A stretch of DNA of 34,954 nucleotides, taken from contig JAJDUM010000072.1 of NCBI GenBank assembly GCA_022826645.1, forward strand, positions 1-34,954, in the 5' to 3' direction. Positions within the stretch are counted from its first letter, which is position 1, and each line of letters begins with the position of its first letter. The notes under the pieces were generated by a model, which worked only from the letters and a program-made list of their open reading frames with translations, had not been told where the DNA came from and made no database searches. This document shows positions 24,046 to 32,078 of this stretch, in pieces. Source of the stretch: Candidatus Poribacteria bacterium (GTDB lineage Bacteria > Poribacteria > WGA-4E > PCPOR2b). The position numbers and the translations under genes were made by a program.

Positions 24046-25683
24046 CTAACGAACTGTCAACGATGTATAGGTTTCAATCTCTCCCATCAGACACTTGGCG
24101 AGCAGGCGTACCTGTAGTTCAAGTGCACGGCGAAAGGTAATCTTGTACTTGAAAACAGGATGAGTTATCGTCTCATTTTTGCGCTTCTCATAGGCAGCGT
24201 AAAATTTCTTGCGAGCAGCGTCTTTGAGAAACCAACCCCCGTGAGATTGGGTGAAATCATCGGGCGTAATTTGTCGATTGTTGATCAGCGTGACCACAAC
24301 CGAATCAGCAATGATGGGGCGGAACTCCTCCATCAGGTCCAATGCAAGGCAGGGACGTCCGTAAGTCTGCTGGTGGAAGAACCCAACGTAAGGATCAAGC
24401 CCGACAATCTGAATCGCCGAAATGACATCCGCCGTCAACAGGGAATAGGCAAAACTGAGCAGCGCATTGGTCGGATCTTTCGGTGGACGCCGTGTGCGAT
24501 GCTCAAAACTGAACCCCATCTCCGCGTTCAGCATTGACGAGAAAGATCGAAAATAGTCCGCCGATGCGTTTCCCTCAAGCCCAAGTAACTCAGGCAAATT
24601 CTCCGCTCTGGGGAGGCGTCCTCGCATTCTCCGCATTCCCTCAATACTTGATTCTATAGCGGTTTCTTCAGCCTCCGTTTCTGCCTTGCCCCGCCATTTG
24701 CGACGCTGAAGCATCATCCGCATATTACTGATTTTGCCATGGACAAACGCCTTTGCAAGTGCAAGACATTTCCCTGGATCATCTGCGACCCGATGTTGCG
24801 CCACCCGCAAGAGCGAGTTGCGCGAGATTTGCGGCATCAAAACACCCTGATAGCGTCCGTAGGCGGAGAGATAGACAACCGGTATCCCCTCGTTAAGCAA
24901 GGTCTGCATCACCGGAGTCGTCACGCTGATGTTTCCACAAAGCACAACTTGCCCCAGATGGATGAGCGGGATGTCCCGGATGGTTTCCCCCTCCTTGACC
25001 ACAAGCAGACGTTCCCCAGTCTTCTTGAGGATACACCCCTGCTCATCAACATACAGGACGTTATCAATGCCGAGGGTCGGTTTGATCCGTTTGGGCAAAT
25101 CATCTAATTCTTTCAGATAGGCGACCTCGTCCGGCAGGCAGATACCCCGAACGCTACACCCGTTGCACCGATTGTCATGGACAGGCTCAGGGATCTTTCT
25201 GGTCTCTAACAGCATTTCAGCGTCCGAGACAAAATCGCGACTAATCTGCCGCAATTCATCGTCAAATGCCACCTTGCGGCGACGTTTGGAACCGATGTAG
25301 TAGATATAGCCGTGGGGAACCGTTGTACCAGTACTCTCTTCAATCAGCATCCCTTGTAGACACAGCTGAACCTGATCATTAAGCCAGTTACCGGTGCCAG
25401 CCTTCTTGTATTCAACCGGGCACGGTACGCCGTTCTTTTCTTCAATCAGATCCAGATAACCGGAGACACCCAGTATGTCAGAGGCGAGATATTGCCGCCG
25501 AGAAACTTTCACACCTCGTTCCTTGCGATCCCTCATCTCCGTATCAACGCGGGTGTGCTTTATCTTTCCCTCTTCGACATGTTCGTTAATTACCCGATGC
25601 CCCTCGACAGATTCGTAGTAAAATCGGCGTGGACAGAAAACATAGGTATTCATCTGCGACAGTGGTATGTAAGTTTCAGACAT
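24046..25683 (-). CDS. cas4-cas1: Cas4-Cas1 fusion protein (spacer trimming and integration)
   Basis: A 545-residue fusion. Residues 1-190 are Cas4: Fe-S cysteines Cys17 (FCPRR), Cys173, Cys176 and Cys182, and RecB-type nuclease residues Asp78 (GYLDLI) and Glu91/Lys93 (EYKK). Residues ~200-545 are Cas1: Glu370 (GLEGNAS), His437 (GFFHQQ) and Glu452 (LMEEFRP) are the metal ligands. Cas4 trims prespacers and checks the PAM; Cas1 with Cas2 integrates them. The frame is continuous, with no internal stop or second start between domains. ATG 25683 has GGAG upstream. Such fusions are best known in type I-G (former I-U) loci, so one in an I-D locus is notable. Confidence 0.96.
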   Translation of the reverse strand: MSETYIPLSQMNTYVFCPRRFYYESVEGHRVINEHVEEGKIKHTRVDTEMRDRKERGVKVSRRQYLASDILGVSGYLDLIEEKNGVPCPVEYKKAGTGNWLNDQVQLCLQGMLIEESTGTTVPHGYIYYIGSKRRRKVAFDDELRQISRDFVSDAEMLLETRKIPEPVHDNRCNGCSVRGICLPDEVAYLKELDDLPKRIKPTLGIDNVLYVDEQGCILKKTGERLLVVKEGETIRDIPLIHLGQVVLCGNISVTTPVMQTLLNEGIPVVYLSAYGRYQGVLMPQISRNSLLRVAQHRVADDPGKCLALAKAFVHGKISNMRMMLQRRKWRGKAETEAEETAIESSIEGMRRMRGRLPRAENLPELLGLEGNASADYFRSFSSMLNAEMGFSFEHRTRRPPKDPTNALLSFAYSLLTADVISAIQIVGLDPYVGFFHQQTYGRPCLALDLMEEFRPIIADSVVVTLINNRQITPDDFTQSHGGWFLKDAARKKFYAAYEKRKNETITHPVFKYKITFRRALELQVRLLAKCLMGEIETYTSLTVR

Positions 25684-25729
25684 AGTTTAATACTCCAAAT
25701 TTATTGAGTCGGGTGTGCAACGGAAACAC

Positions 25730-25758
25730 TTGATTTTTAGGTCGCTTTCGGCTACAAT
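25730..25758 (+). promoter_or_regulatory. Promoter of the toxin-antitoxin pair
   Basis: TTGATT (25730-25735), 17 bp, TACAAT (25753-25758). The predicted start near 25765 is only ~3 bases before ATG 25768, so the toxin mRNA would be nearly leaderless. It lies in the 84-bp gap between the toxin gene and the divergent cas4-cas1. Confidence 0.6.
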
Positions 25759-25767
25759 AAGAGAGCC

Positions 25768-26025
25768 ATGTATCAGATTCGATATAGGTCAAGCGCGGCG
25801 AAGATGCTCCAGCGGCTGCCCAGTAATATAGCGAAAACGATTGTTCGTAAAATTAACCAACTCGCTGAGAATCCCTACGCGCCCAACAATAATGTAGCGC
25901 GACTTACAGGTGAGCCGGGATACCGACTCAGAATAGGGGACTGGCGAGTGCTATATGAAATCCATGATGACACCCTCATTATCGAAATCGTAAAAATTGG
26001 ACCGAGAGGCGGTGTGTATAGATGA
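25768..26025 (+). CDS. RelE/ParE-superfamily toxin
   Basis: An 85-residue RelE-fold protein. The family pattern is clear: YQIRYRSSAAKMLQRLP, IVRKINQLAENP, ARLTGEPGYRLRIGDWRVLY, then IIEIVKIGPRGGVYR. RelE toxins cut mRNA in the ribosome; ParE relatives poison gyrase. The catalytic Arg-rich core RLRIGDWRVLYEI resembles RelE more. The gene overlaps the antitoxin start by 4 bp (ATGA), so the two are translationally coupled. Toxin-first order recalls HigBA. The pair lies on the opposite strand inside the cas operon, between cas6 and cas4-cas1. Confidence 0.9.
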   Translation: MYQIRYRSSAAKMLQRLPSNIAKTIVRKINQLAENPYAPNNNVARLTGEPGYRLRIGDWRVLYEIHDDTLIIEIVKIGPRGGVYR

Positions 26026-26381
26026 ACCTTGAAACAATCGAAAGAAACAGTCAGAAATTTGTCCTTGTCCCAGTAGAGCAATATAACCAGCTCCTCGCAG
26101 ATCTGGAGATGCTAAAGGACGTTCATGATTTTCGAGCCGCAAAAGCCGTGGATGAAGAAACCTTCCCCGCAGAGGTGATTAATCGATTGATTCTCAATGA
26201 GGAGAATCCAATCAAGGTATACCGCGAACACCGTGGACTAACACAGAAACAACTCGCGGATAAAGTCGGGATTCAACGCCCATATTTGACGGAGATTGAG
26301 ACAGGACGAAAATCCGGTTCCGTCAAAACACTGAAGGCGATTGCTGAAGCACTTGATGTTGATCTGATGTCAATTCTGTGA
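26022..26381 (+). CDS. Antitoxin with Phd/YefM-like N-terminus and Xre-type HTH
   Basis: A 119-residue partner of the preceding toxin. The N-terminal ~35 residues (KFVLVPVEQYNQLLADLEML) resemble Phd/YefM antitoxin segments. Residues 64-118 form an Xre-type helix-turn-helix (HRGLTQKQLADKVGIQRPYL then EIETGRKSGSVKTLKAIAEA). It should neutralise the toxin and repress the shared promoter. Its TGA stop (26379-26381) directly touches the TCA that encodes the cas6 stop on the other strand, giving the palindrome TGATCA with no gap and no terminator between the convergent genes. Confidence 0.88.
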   Translation: MNLETIERNSQKFVLVPVEQYNQLLADLEMLKDVHDFRAAKAVDEETFPAEVINRLILNEENPIKVYREHRGLTQKQLADKVGIQRPYLTEIETGRKSGSVKTLKAIAEALDVDLMSIL

Positions 26382-27257
26382 TCAAGTCCCTTGGCGTCGT
26401 GTCTGTCCCATACCCATCGTCGTTTTGTATCCCGTGCCACAGTAAAAAGCAAAATCAGCGAGTAGGTTCGCAAGTCTCACCATCTCGACAGTGGAGAACT
26501 TGGATGCCTCTTCTGTCATTGGTCCCTGTGCTTCGCCATTCCCGTCCTCACGAAATTCATAAGTGCAACCGCCAACAAACCCAATCGCTTTATGCCTGCC
26601 GAAATCCAGCATCTGTGTATTCATCTCAAGTCGGGTGGCTAAGCTGCAGTCCGCAATGAAATCGAGAAACGGTTGCTTATCAATCTGCATCGGTGCAAAG
26701 GCGTTCCATTTGTTGACCCAACTCTGATAGCAGCGCACCAAGTCGATATGCGGTTGGTTACGTGTTTTTTGCCCACGCGGTGACAACTCCCGAAAGGCGG
26801 TCGGCGAATAAAATCGTAACCGTATCCGTGTTTCCCTACCCACAGATTCAATTAGCTCCTCATAAGTAGTATTCCCACTCCAATCCTTCGTTTCCGTCCC
26901 AGACGCAACCAAGCGGCTCAGTTGAAAGGTCGCCCCGCCGAGCCGAATGGACGGCAGACTCTGTGTCAAAAACGCATCCCCGAAGTGGGTGAAAAGGGCG
27001 TCATCCAGGAACGTGAACCGAAGCCAACATTCAGTCCCAGCACGGATTCGCAGAAAATTCCCACATCGCTCCCCTTTCCCAATCAACGGTGAAACAGTGA
27101 ACGGTTTTTGGCTTGATCCCGCATGAATCTCCTCCGCCTTGTCGGGGTTGCCCGTCCGCAAGAGCGACAGGAACGCGGCGTGTGCATGATGCCCCATCGT
27201 CGGACGAAGCGTAACATCTTCCGGCGGGATAAGGTGAATAACAGCACTAATGGGCAT
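26382..27257 (-). CDS. cas6: CRISPR RNA endonuclease Cas6
   Basis: A 291-residue Cas6 that cuts pre-crRNA within the repeat. The C-terminus carries the glycine-rich RNA-binding motif CGTGYKTTMGMGQTR, typical of Cas6 from I-D and III systems. A His cluster near residues 23-26 (MGHHAHA) could supply the catalytic His. N-terminal and C-terminal RAMP-like halves fit the length. ATG has AGGAG nine bases upstream. It is separated from cas3' upstream by a 130-bp MITE-like element and from cas4-cas1 downstream by the inserted toxin-antitoxin pair. Confidence 0.92.
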   Translation of the reverse strand: MPISAVIHLIPPEDVTLRPTMGHHAHAAFLSLLRTGNPDKAEEIHAGSSQKPFTVSPLIGKGERCGNFLRIRAGTECWLRFTFLDDALFTHFGDAFLTQSLPSIRLGGATFQLSRLVASGTETKDWSGNTTYEELIESVGRETRIRLRFYSPTAFRELSPRGQKTRNQPHIDLVRCYQSWVNKWNAFAPMQIDKQPFLDFIADCSLATRLEMNTQMLDFGRHKAIGFVGGCTYEFREDGNGEAQGPMTEEASKFSTVEMVRLANLLADFAFYCGTGYKTTMGMGQTRRQGT

Positions 27258-27285
27258 GGGAGTTGTCTCCTATGGAGTGTTATTG

Positions 27286-27415
27286 TAGGGCTTACGCAGC
27301 CAACTGTAGGCGGGGCATCCCCGATAAATCCCCGATGAATCGGGACTCCGACAAGCCGAGAGCAGGCAGGCGGGATTCAGAGCAACTTGCCCCACGCTGA
27401 AATGCGTAAGTCCTA
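27286..27415. mobile_element. Second MITE-like element, between cas3' and cas6
   Basis: A 130-bp non-coding segment with ends TAGGGCTTACGCA (27286-27298) and TGCGTAAGTCCTA (27403-27415): inverted repeats matching at 12 of 13 positions and shared with the element at 19779. Inside are CGGGGCATCCCCG and CCCCGATGAATCGGG hairpins. The flanks (TATTG and ATTAA) do not form a target duplication, so the insertion is older, rearranged, or uses shifted ends. It fills most of the gap between the cas3' stop and the cas6 start. Confidence 0.75.
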
Positions 27416-27423
27416 ATTAAAAA

Positions 27424-29730
27424 TTACAATTCGGATTCTTCCTTTTCTTTCCATTTTTCCTGTAATTCTGCATGGATTAGAAACGCTTGTGCTCCGAGGA
27501 TCAACTGATACTCCTGTTGTCCTCCATCACTGAAGGTTACATTCAGTGTATGGGCAACCTGTCGCTTCGTTTCAAGGATGTTGTTGAGAACATATTTGTT
27601 CTCCATCTTTGATAAAAGGCAGGTGATATACCGATCTGCCAGTGCTTCCTGAATTTCAAGTGGGACAAGTTTTAATCGTAAACCTTTTAATGCGGTAGGA
27701 CCCCAGCAATGTTGCCGCTCAAAAATATCCTGATCGTCCCCACCGGCGTTGTAGTTGAATTGAACAGGAGTTGGTGGAGTCTTCAAACCATAGACCTGCA
27801 CAAAAAATTTACAACGATTTCCCCAATCTCCTGTGAGTGCATGATATTTCTCTCTGTTAGGGATCTGTTGAAAGTTGTAATATGACAGGATGTGAAAAAG
27901 GTCATATTCAGTATATTCAGCAGTATTCTGAAAAAGATGGTTCGGGTCATGAATGCCACACCGAATGCCGACATCCGAACCACGAAAGTTGAATAGTGAC
28001 TGAGTTGGTTGGTACTTCTGTTTTGCATGTTCAACTACTTTTTCGCGGTTAGAACAACGTTTAATGAAACCTTTGATTGCAGCATTTAATTGTGCACTTG
28101 GCGTATTTCGGAATGCTTCTAGCGTGCCGTTGAGCCAGCTCTGATGTTCTAAGTAACTCCATGCAGCTCTCTCCTGCTGACGTTGGATGAAGGAGTTATA
28201 AACATTGTTCTCAAACGCGTCAATGACCGTTTCGTAGGTAGTATGCCACCGAATCTTTTTGGTCAGTTTGTCAAATGTGACATCACTCTCCGGTGCGAAG
28301 ACCCGTCGAATCGTCTCAAAAATCTCGCGGACGCGGTCTTGATGGTCTTCTGATATTCGCCTGAAATGAGCATAGAGCGGGTAGAACGCTTCAAGGCTGG
28401 CGTAGGATTGAATATAGTGGTAGAATTGGTTATCCTCACCGAGCGAATTTTGAACGAGTGCAGCAAACTCGCGCCGGTCATAACTTTTTCCCGCTTGCAG
28501 TTGTGAATAGAGATTCCCCTGTACAAATGCGTGTCCAATACTCGGGTGATTGAGGTCGGTTTTGCCGAGTAACCGGCCTGCCCGACCAAGCCGCTGTGTG
28601 CATTCCGAGGCATAAAGCGCGTCGAAACAGACGAAATCAATGTTTTGACGCGATTTGCCCATCTTTGTGAAATTGTAGCCGATGTCTACCGTCGGGGTTG
28701 CGAGAATAAGCGGAAAAGATGTTGCATCACGACGCTCCTCTGTACTGACGGCTCCCGTAATCAATCCGAGCCTATTCCCAATGCCTCCCCTGTGAAGCCC
28801 CTGTTTAATATCGCTGATAGTGCGGAGAGAACTGCTAATGATAGCACCGTCTTTTCCTGAATCAAGCAGGTTGCGGACGCGCTCAGGCTGCTCCCTGAGA
28901 GTCTCGTACATTTTGCTACTGTGTATTGTCAGTTCAAGTTCAGATAGCGTCCGTATTGTCTCGTAATCGTTGCTCTTTATCGGTTCATTTTCAGGACTGA
29001 CAAGCGCGTAAGTGAGACCAATCCTTTCAAGATAGATAAGTACCTTTTCATCGGGTGTCGCTGAAAGTAGACAGACTTTCCGCCCCCCGTCGAAGTAACC
29101 GTACTCCTTCGACAAAGTGAAAAACATCAGAAAGTTAGCGAGTTGTTTGGCGTTGTAGTAGTGAAATTCGTCAATGACGATGTAATTAAATTCGACCAGA
29201 AAATCGCGGAAAAGGTTCGCGCTATCCAACTGTGAATAAAGACTATAGAAGCATAGGTAAAAAATATCGGGATTTGTGACCAAAATCAGGGGGGCTCGCT
29301 GTTTCAATTCGGGAAAATAGTCACGCGGATTTTGAATCAATTCGTGCAATTTTCTTGTGTTTCTAACGCGATAACCGGGATCATCGACAACCTCCCATTC
29401 ACGAAGTTTCTGACCGGTGACCTCAGCGACAACAAAATTCAATTCATCATGTTCATCAACGAACGCTTGAATGTCATCTGCGTGTTGGTGAATCAATTCA
29501 TTTGTTGGAGCGATAAACAGAACGTTTTCCTCTTCCAGATCGAATAACCATAGCAGAGAAGCACGAGTTTTACCCGTACCTGTGTTATAAGTGTTAATGA
29601 CGAGTTCGTTTGTGTTAAGTGCTTCATAGGTCCGTTGTTGGTGATAAAGCGGTGAATGTTCCAATTCCAACGGATTGGTTGGGCTGATTTTTTCATACCC
29701 TGCGTTTAGCGTAACTGTTATCTCTGGCAT
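27424..29730 (-). CDS. cas3: CRISPR-associated helicase Cas3' (type I-D, no HD domain)
   Basis: A 768-residue superfamily 2 DEAD/DEAH-like helicase. Walker A is NTGTGKT (GTGKT at 51-55), motif II DEFH (187-190), motif III SAT (223-225) and motif VI QRLGRAGR (379-386). There is no HD nuclease domain; in type I-D that activity belongs to Cas10d. It translocates on and unwinds target DNA after Cascade binding. The C-terminal 350 residues are poorly conserved to my eye. ATG 29730 has AGAGGT six bases upstream. In well-known I-D loci cas3 usually lies next to cas10d at the start of the operon; here it follows csc1. Confidence 0.93.
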   Translation of the reverse strand: MPEITVTLNAGYEKISPTNPLELEHSPLYHQQRTYEALNTNELVINTYNTGTGKTRASLLWLFDLEEENVLFIAPTNELIHQHADDIQAFVDEHDELNFVVAEVTGQKLREWEVVDDPGYRVRNTRKLHELIQNPRDYFPELKQRAPLILVTNPDIFYLCFYSLYSQLDSANLFRDFLVEFNYIVIDEFHYYNAKQLANFLMFFTLSKEYGYFDGGRKVCLLSATPDEKVLIYLERIGLTYALVSPENEPIKSNDYETIRTLSELELTIHSSKMYETLREQPERVRNLLDSGKDGAIISSSLRTISDIKQGLHRGGIGNRLGLITGAVSTEERRDATSFPLILATPTVDIGYNFTKMGKSRQNIDFVCFDALYASECTQRLGRAGRLLGKTDLNHPSIGHAFVQGNLYSQLQAGKSYDRREFAALVQNSLGEDNQFYHYIQSYASLEAFYPLYAHFRRISEDHQDRVREIFETIRRVFAPESDVTFDKLTKKIRWHTTYETVIDAFENNVYNSFIQRQQERAAWSYLEHQSWLNGTLEAFRNTPSAQLNAAIKGFIKRCSNREKVVEHAKQKYQPTQSLFNFRGSDVGIRCGIHDPNHLFQNTAEYTEYDLFHILSYYNFQQIPNREKYHALTGDWGNRCKFFVQVYGLKTPPTPVQFNYNAGGDDQDIFERQHCWGPTALKGLRLKLVPLEIQEALADRYITCLLSKMENKYVLNNILETKRQVAHTLNVTFSDGGQQEYQLILGAQAFLIHAELQEKWKEKEESEL

Positions 29731-29766
29731 GGTGATACCTCTAGGGAATTTATAGGTGCGCTTGTA

Positions 29767-29879
29767 ACTATTTTATAAGGGGTCTCATAAGTAGGTTTGC
29801 TACAGTTCAGAGAAACCGAGTTTTTTCTTGAAAACTCGGTTTCTTTGCACGATTTCTTAACATGAACCACTATTTTATA
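29767..29879. repeat. Long hairpin framed by 11-bp direct repeats between cas5 and cas3'
   Basis: ACTATTTTATA occurs at 29767-29777 and 29869-29879. Between them GAAACCGAGTTTT (29812-29824), a 6-base loop, and AAAACTCGGTTTC (29831-29843) form a perfect 13-bp stem. The unit is non-coding and fills most of the 186-bp gap between csc1 and cas3'. It looks like a small dispersed palindromic element that duplicated its target, and could also modulate readthrough into cas3'. Confidence 0.6.
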
Positions 29880-29916
29880 GGCACAATGCACACCCTACGG
29901 AAAAACTAATATCAGT

Positions 29917-30633
29917 CTAAAAATCGGCATAAAACCGCATACCTGCTGGCAGTAGTGTTTGGGAATCATCTGTCAGTTGACAGAAATCGCCCGATAGTTG
30001 GACATTGCGGATTAAGGGTGTCGGCCGAATATTAAGTAAATCAAACATCCCGACCCGCATTTCTGACGGTAGGTCATTTGGGTTGAGATAATTTGGATAG
30101 GTTGTAGTTTCCCTGTGAACTTCACGATAGGTTTGTTTCCTTGCGGAGATCTTCACTTTGCTCATAAATTTCCCGAGCCGGATGTAACGCGGAATCCGAA
30201 ATTCCTCTCGGCTAGTTACATAGAAAACGCCCCGGTTGCCGACTGACAGAAGTTTGAGCCTGCCGATTTGTGGGAAGTTCGCTGCCCGCGCCTTCAATCG
30301 TGGATTAAAAATGCGTTGTCGATTGACCGAAATCGCGTTCTGCTCCATCTGAAACCAATAGGAATCCGACATCGCGTTGAATTGAACTACCGTGAAACGG
30401 GCTTTTTCTGTCAACGTCCCCGGCGTAATGTAGATGCCAGTCTCGTTGAGTTGTTCCAAATCCGTAGCGTAGTTGATTTCACCGTCGTTGTGATAATTCG
30501 CGCGGCACAGCCCAAGCGCGTAGGCAAGCGCGTAATTCCCGATAACCGGCTCAGTTTGGAAAAAGTTGTTGACCTCACGGCTGGCGAAAAAGAGGTTTTC
30601 CATCAATTCAAATTTGCAGCAATAGATTTGCAT
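29917..30633 (-). CDS. csc1: Type I-D Cas5 subunit Csc1
   Basis: A 238-residue RAMP-fold protein expected to cap the 5' handle of the crRNA in the I-D Cascade. Features are the N-terminal strand MQIYCCKFELMENLFFASRE, then FQTEPVIGNYALAYALGLCR, and ITPGTLTEKARFTVVQFNAM, which fit Csc1. Identification rests on this sequence pattern plus position directly after csc2. ATG has GGAGG six bases upstream. It is 42 bp from csc2, a gap occupied by a perfect hairpin. Confidence 0.88.
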   Translation of the reverse strand: MQIYCCKFELMENLFFASREVNNFFQTEPVIGNYALAYALGLCRANYHNDGEINYATDLEQLNETGIYITPGTLTEKARFTVVQFNAMSDSYWFQMEQNAISVNRQRIFNPRLKARAANFPQIGRLKLLSVGNRGVFYVTSREEFRIPRYIRLGKFMSKVKISARKQTYREVHRETTTYPNYLNPNDLPSEMRVGMFDLLNIRPTPLIRNVQLSGDFCQLTDDSQTLLPAGMRFYADF

Positions 30634-30647
30634 GAGATACCTCCAGT

Positions 30648-30672
30648 GTTGGGTAGGAGACGCCTACCCAAC
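30648..30672. repeat. Perfect 10-bp hairpin between csc2 and csc1
   Basis: GTTGGGTAGG (30648-30657), loop AGACG, CCTACCCAAC (30663-30672), four bases after the csc2 stop and just before the csc1 ribosome-binding site (GGAGG). It has no T-tract. A 3' hairpin here could protect csc2 mRNA, whose product is needed in several copies. Confidence 0.7.
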
Positions 30673-30675
30673 GTT

Positions 30676-31665
30676 TCACCCTTGCGGATACAGCGCAGTA
30701 ATTGATTCCAATAACCCGTTCACCTCAGTTGGCGATGCAAATGTTTGCTGAATCTCGCTGATTAACTCAGTCAACTCTGCATTAGCGACGGGTTGTACAT
30801 TGCCAATGACTTCGTTAGTTAAATCTATCACTGCCCCAGCGACTTCCGATTTAACTTGGTTTTCATCAAGTGGGAACTGTCTACCGTTTGAACCGAGTCG
30901 ATCGTAAACACTCTGTGTTAATTCCAGATTGCTGAAGAGCTCGCAGTCACTGAAGATCGCACCGACAATAGCGTTCCGCATCTTACCAAGTCGTGACGAG
31001 ATAGCACCGTAACGACGACTTCTTAACACGTTAGCTAGGACGTATCGGATTTCAGTCGCTGTCAAATCTTTGAGTGTCTGCATTTCAATAAACAGCGTCT
31101 CTGGCTTCACGTATTCGTCCTCTTGAATGCTTGATGACGCATCCCCGGAAACCGGATCGCGCATTGTGTTGTTATCATAGAGCGCGTTGAACGTCCGCTT
31201 TGCCGTAACCGCTTGGTATGACTGAATGCTGAACGCATCATCTGTGATGACACGGGATTTCTGTGCGCCACCTCCGCCAACAGCATAGCCGTAGATCATG
31301 CAATCTGCACATATTCCACAGGGCTTATTCCGGTTCAATGCACAAATATTTTCCTCTTCTTCCGGCCTATTTCCTCTTGAATCCGCTGCGTAGAATAACA
31401 AGTTGTGTTGCCGCAGCAGTTCACGGCCCGTCCGGCGTTCAACAGCGGTCTGTTTACGCTTGCTAATTGTGACACGGGAGATGGGCTCGCGGTCTTCAAG
31501 CCCGGCGTGAACGGTATCACGCGCCAACCCTTCACCAGACCCTTCGGTGCGGAAAATCATCTCTGATTCCGCTTTCCGTAACACAATCAACGTTAGATAA
31601 CGGCTTTGCGGAAAATTCTCGTATTGTTCAACCATAAATTCAGTGTAGCTATCTAGAATACTCAT
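30676..31665 (-). CDS. csc2: Type I-D Cas7 backbone subunit Csc2
   Basis: A 329-residue Cas7-family protein that polymerises along the crRNA. It has the Csc2-specific zinc-binding insert Cys108, 116, 119, 122 (ICALNRNKPCGICADC followed by MIYGYAVGGGG). The block VTAKRTFNALYDNNTMRDP and TATEIRYVLANVLRSRRYGA also fit Csc2. ATG overlaps the cas10d stop by 4 bp (ATGA) and has GGAGGAG upstream, so it is translationally coupled to cas10d. Confidence 0.94.
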   Translation of the reverse strand: MSILDSYTEFMVEQYENFPQSRYLTLIVLRKAESEMIFRTEGSGEGLARDTVHAGLEDREPISRVTISKRKQTAVERRTGRELLRQHNLLFYAADSRGNRPEEEENICALNRNKPCGICADCMIYGYAVGGGGAQKSRVITDDAFSIQSYQAVTAKRTFNALYDNNTMRDPVSGDASSSIQEDEYVKPETLFIEMQTLKDLTATEIRYVLANVLRSRRYGAISSRLGKMRNAIVGAIFSDCELFSNLELTQSVYDRLGSNGRQFPLDENQVKSEVAGAVIDLTNEVIGNVQPVANAELTELISEIQQTFASPTEVNGLLESITALYPQG

Positions 31666-32078
31666 GACTGTTGCTCCTCCTTTTCTCTATCGCCTTTTGA
31701 AGTAAACTCGGTGTAAACATAAAAAATATAAGTTGAACGAATCTTCCGATGGTCCTCAACTAGCTCATTAAGTTTACCCTGATAGGTTTTGTGATAAAGT
31801 TGATTGAGCAAAACATCTACGAATTTAATGCTCTGCTGCAATATTTTCCTGCGTCGAGTTTCACTCAGATATTGGTTTGGTGTCAACCGCTCAATCGCAC
31901 GAGCAATTTCTTTCGATGTGAAGGCGCGTATATCCTCTGGGGTAAACCGATCTTCATTCCATTGATTTAGACAATCAAAGGCAACATCAAGTGGTTTAGC
32001 AAGGGCGTTATCCTTGAAACTAGTGCCTCTGAATCGTCCCTCCCATGCAATTTGAGCGAGCTCCTTAATATAAGACAT
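31662..32078 (-). CDS. cas11d: Probable Cas11d small subunit from an internal start in cas10d
   Basis: Inside cas10d an in-frame ATG (codon 816) is preceded by AAAGGAGGAG (minus strand; plus 32087-32096) with 8 bases between, one of the best ribosome-binding sites in the window. The product would be 138 residues, starting MSYIKELAQIAWEGRF: an all-helical segment identical to the Cas10d C-terminus. In cyanobacterial type I-D systems Cas11d is known to be made by internal initiation in cas10d, and no separate small-subunit gene exists here. The site and frame are seen; expression is inferred. Confidence 0.75.
   Translation of the reverse strand: MSYIKELAQIAWEGRFRGTSFKDNALAKPLDVAFDCLNQWNEDRFTPEDIRAFTSKEIARAIERLTPNQYLSETRRRKILQQSIKFVDVLLNQLYHKTYQGKLNELVEDHRKIRSTYIFYVYTEFTSKGDREKEEQQS

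Noticed and set aside
27258..27423. Intrinsic terminator ending the cas3' transcript
   Set aside because: The hairpins here are part of the MITE-like element and no T-tract follows on the minus strand.
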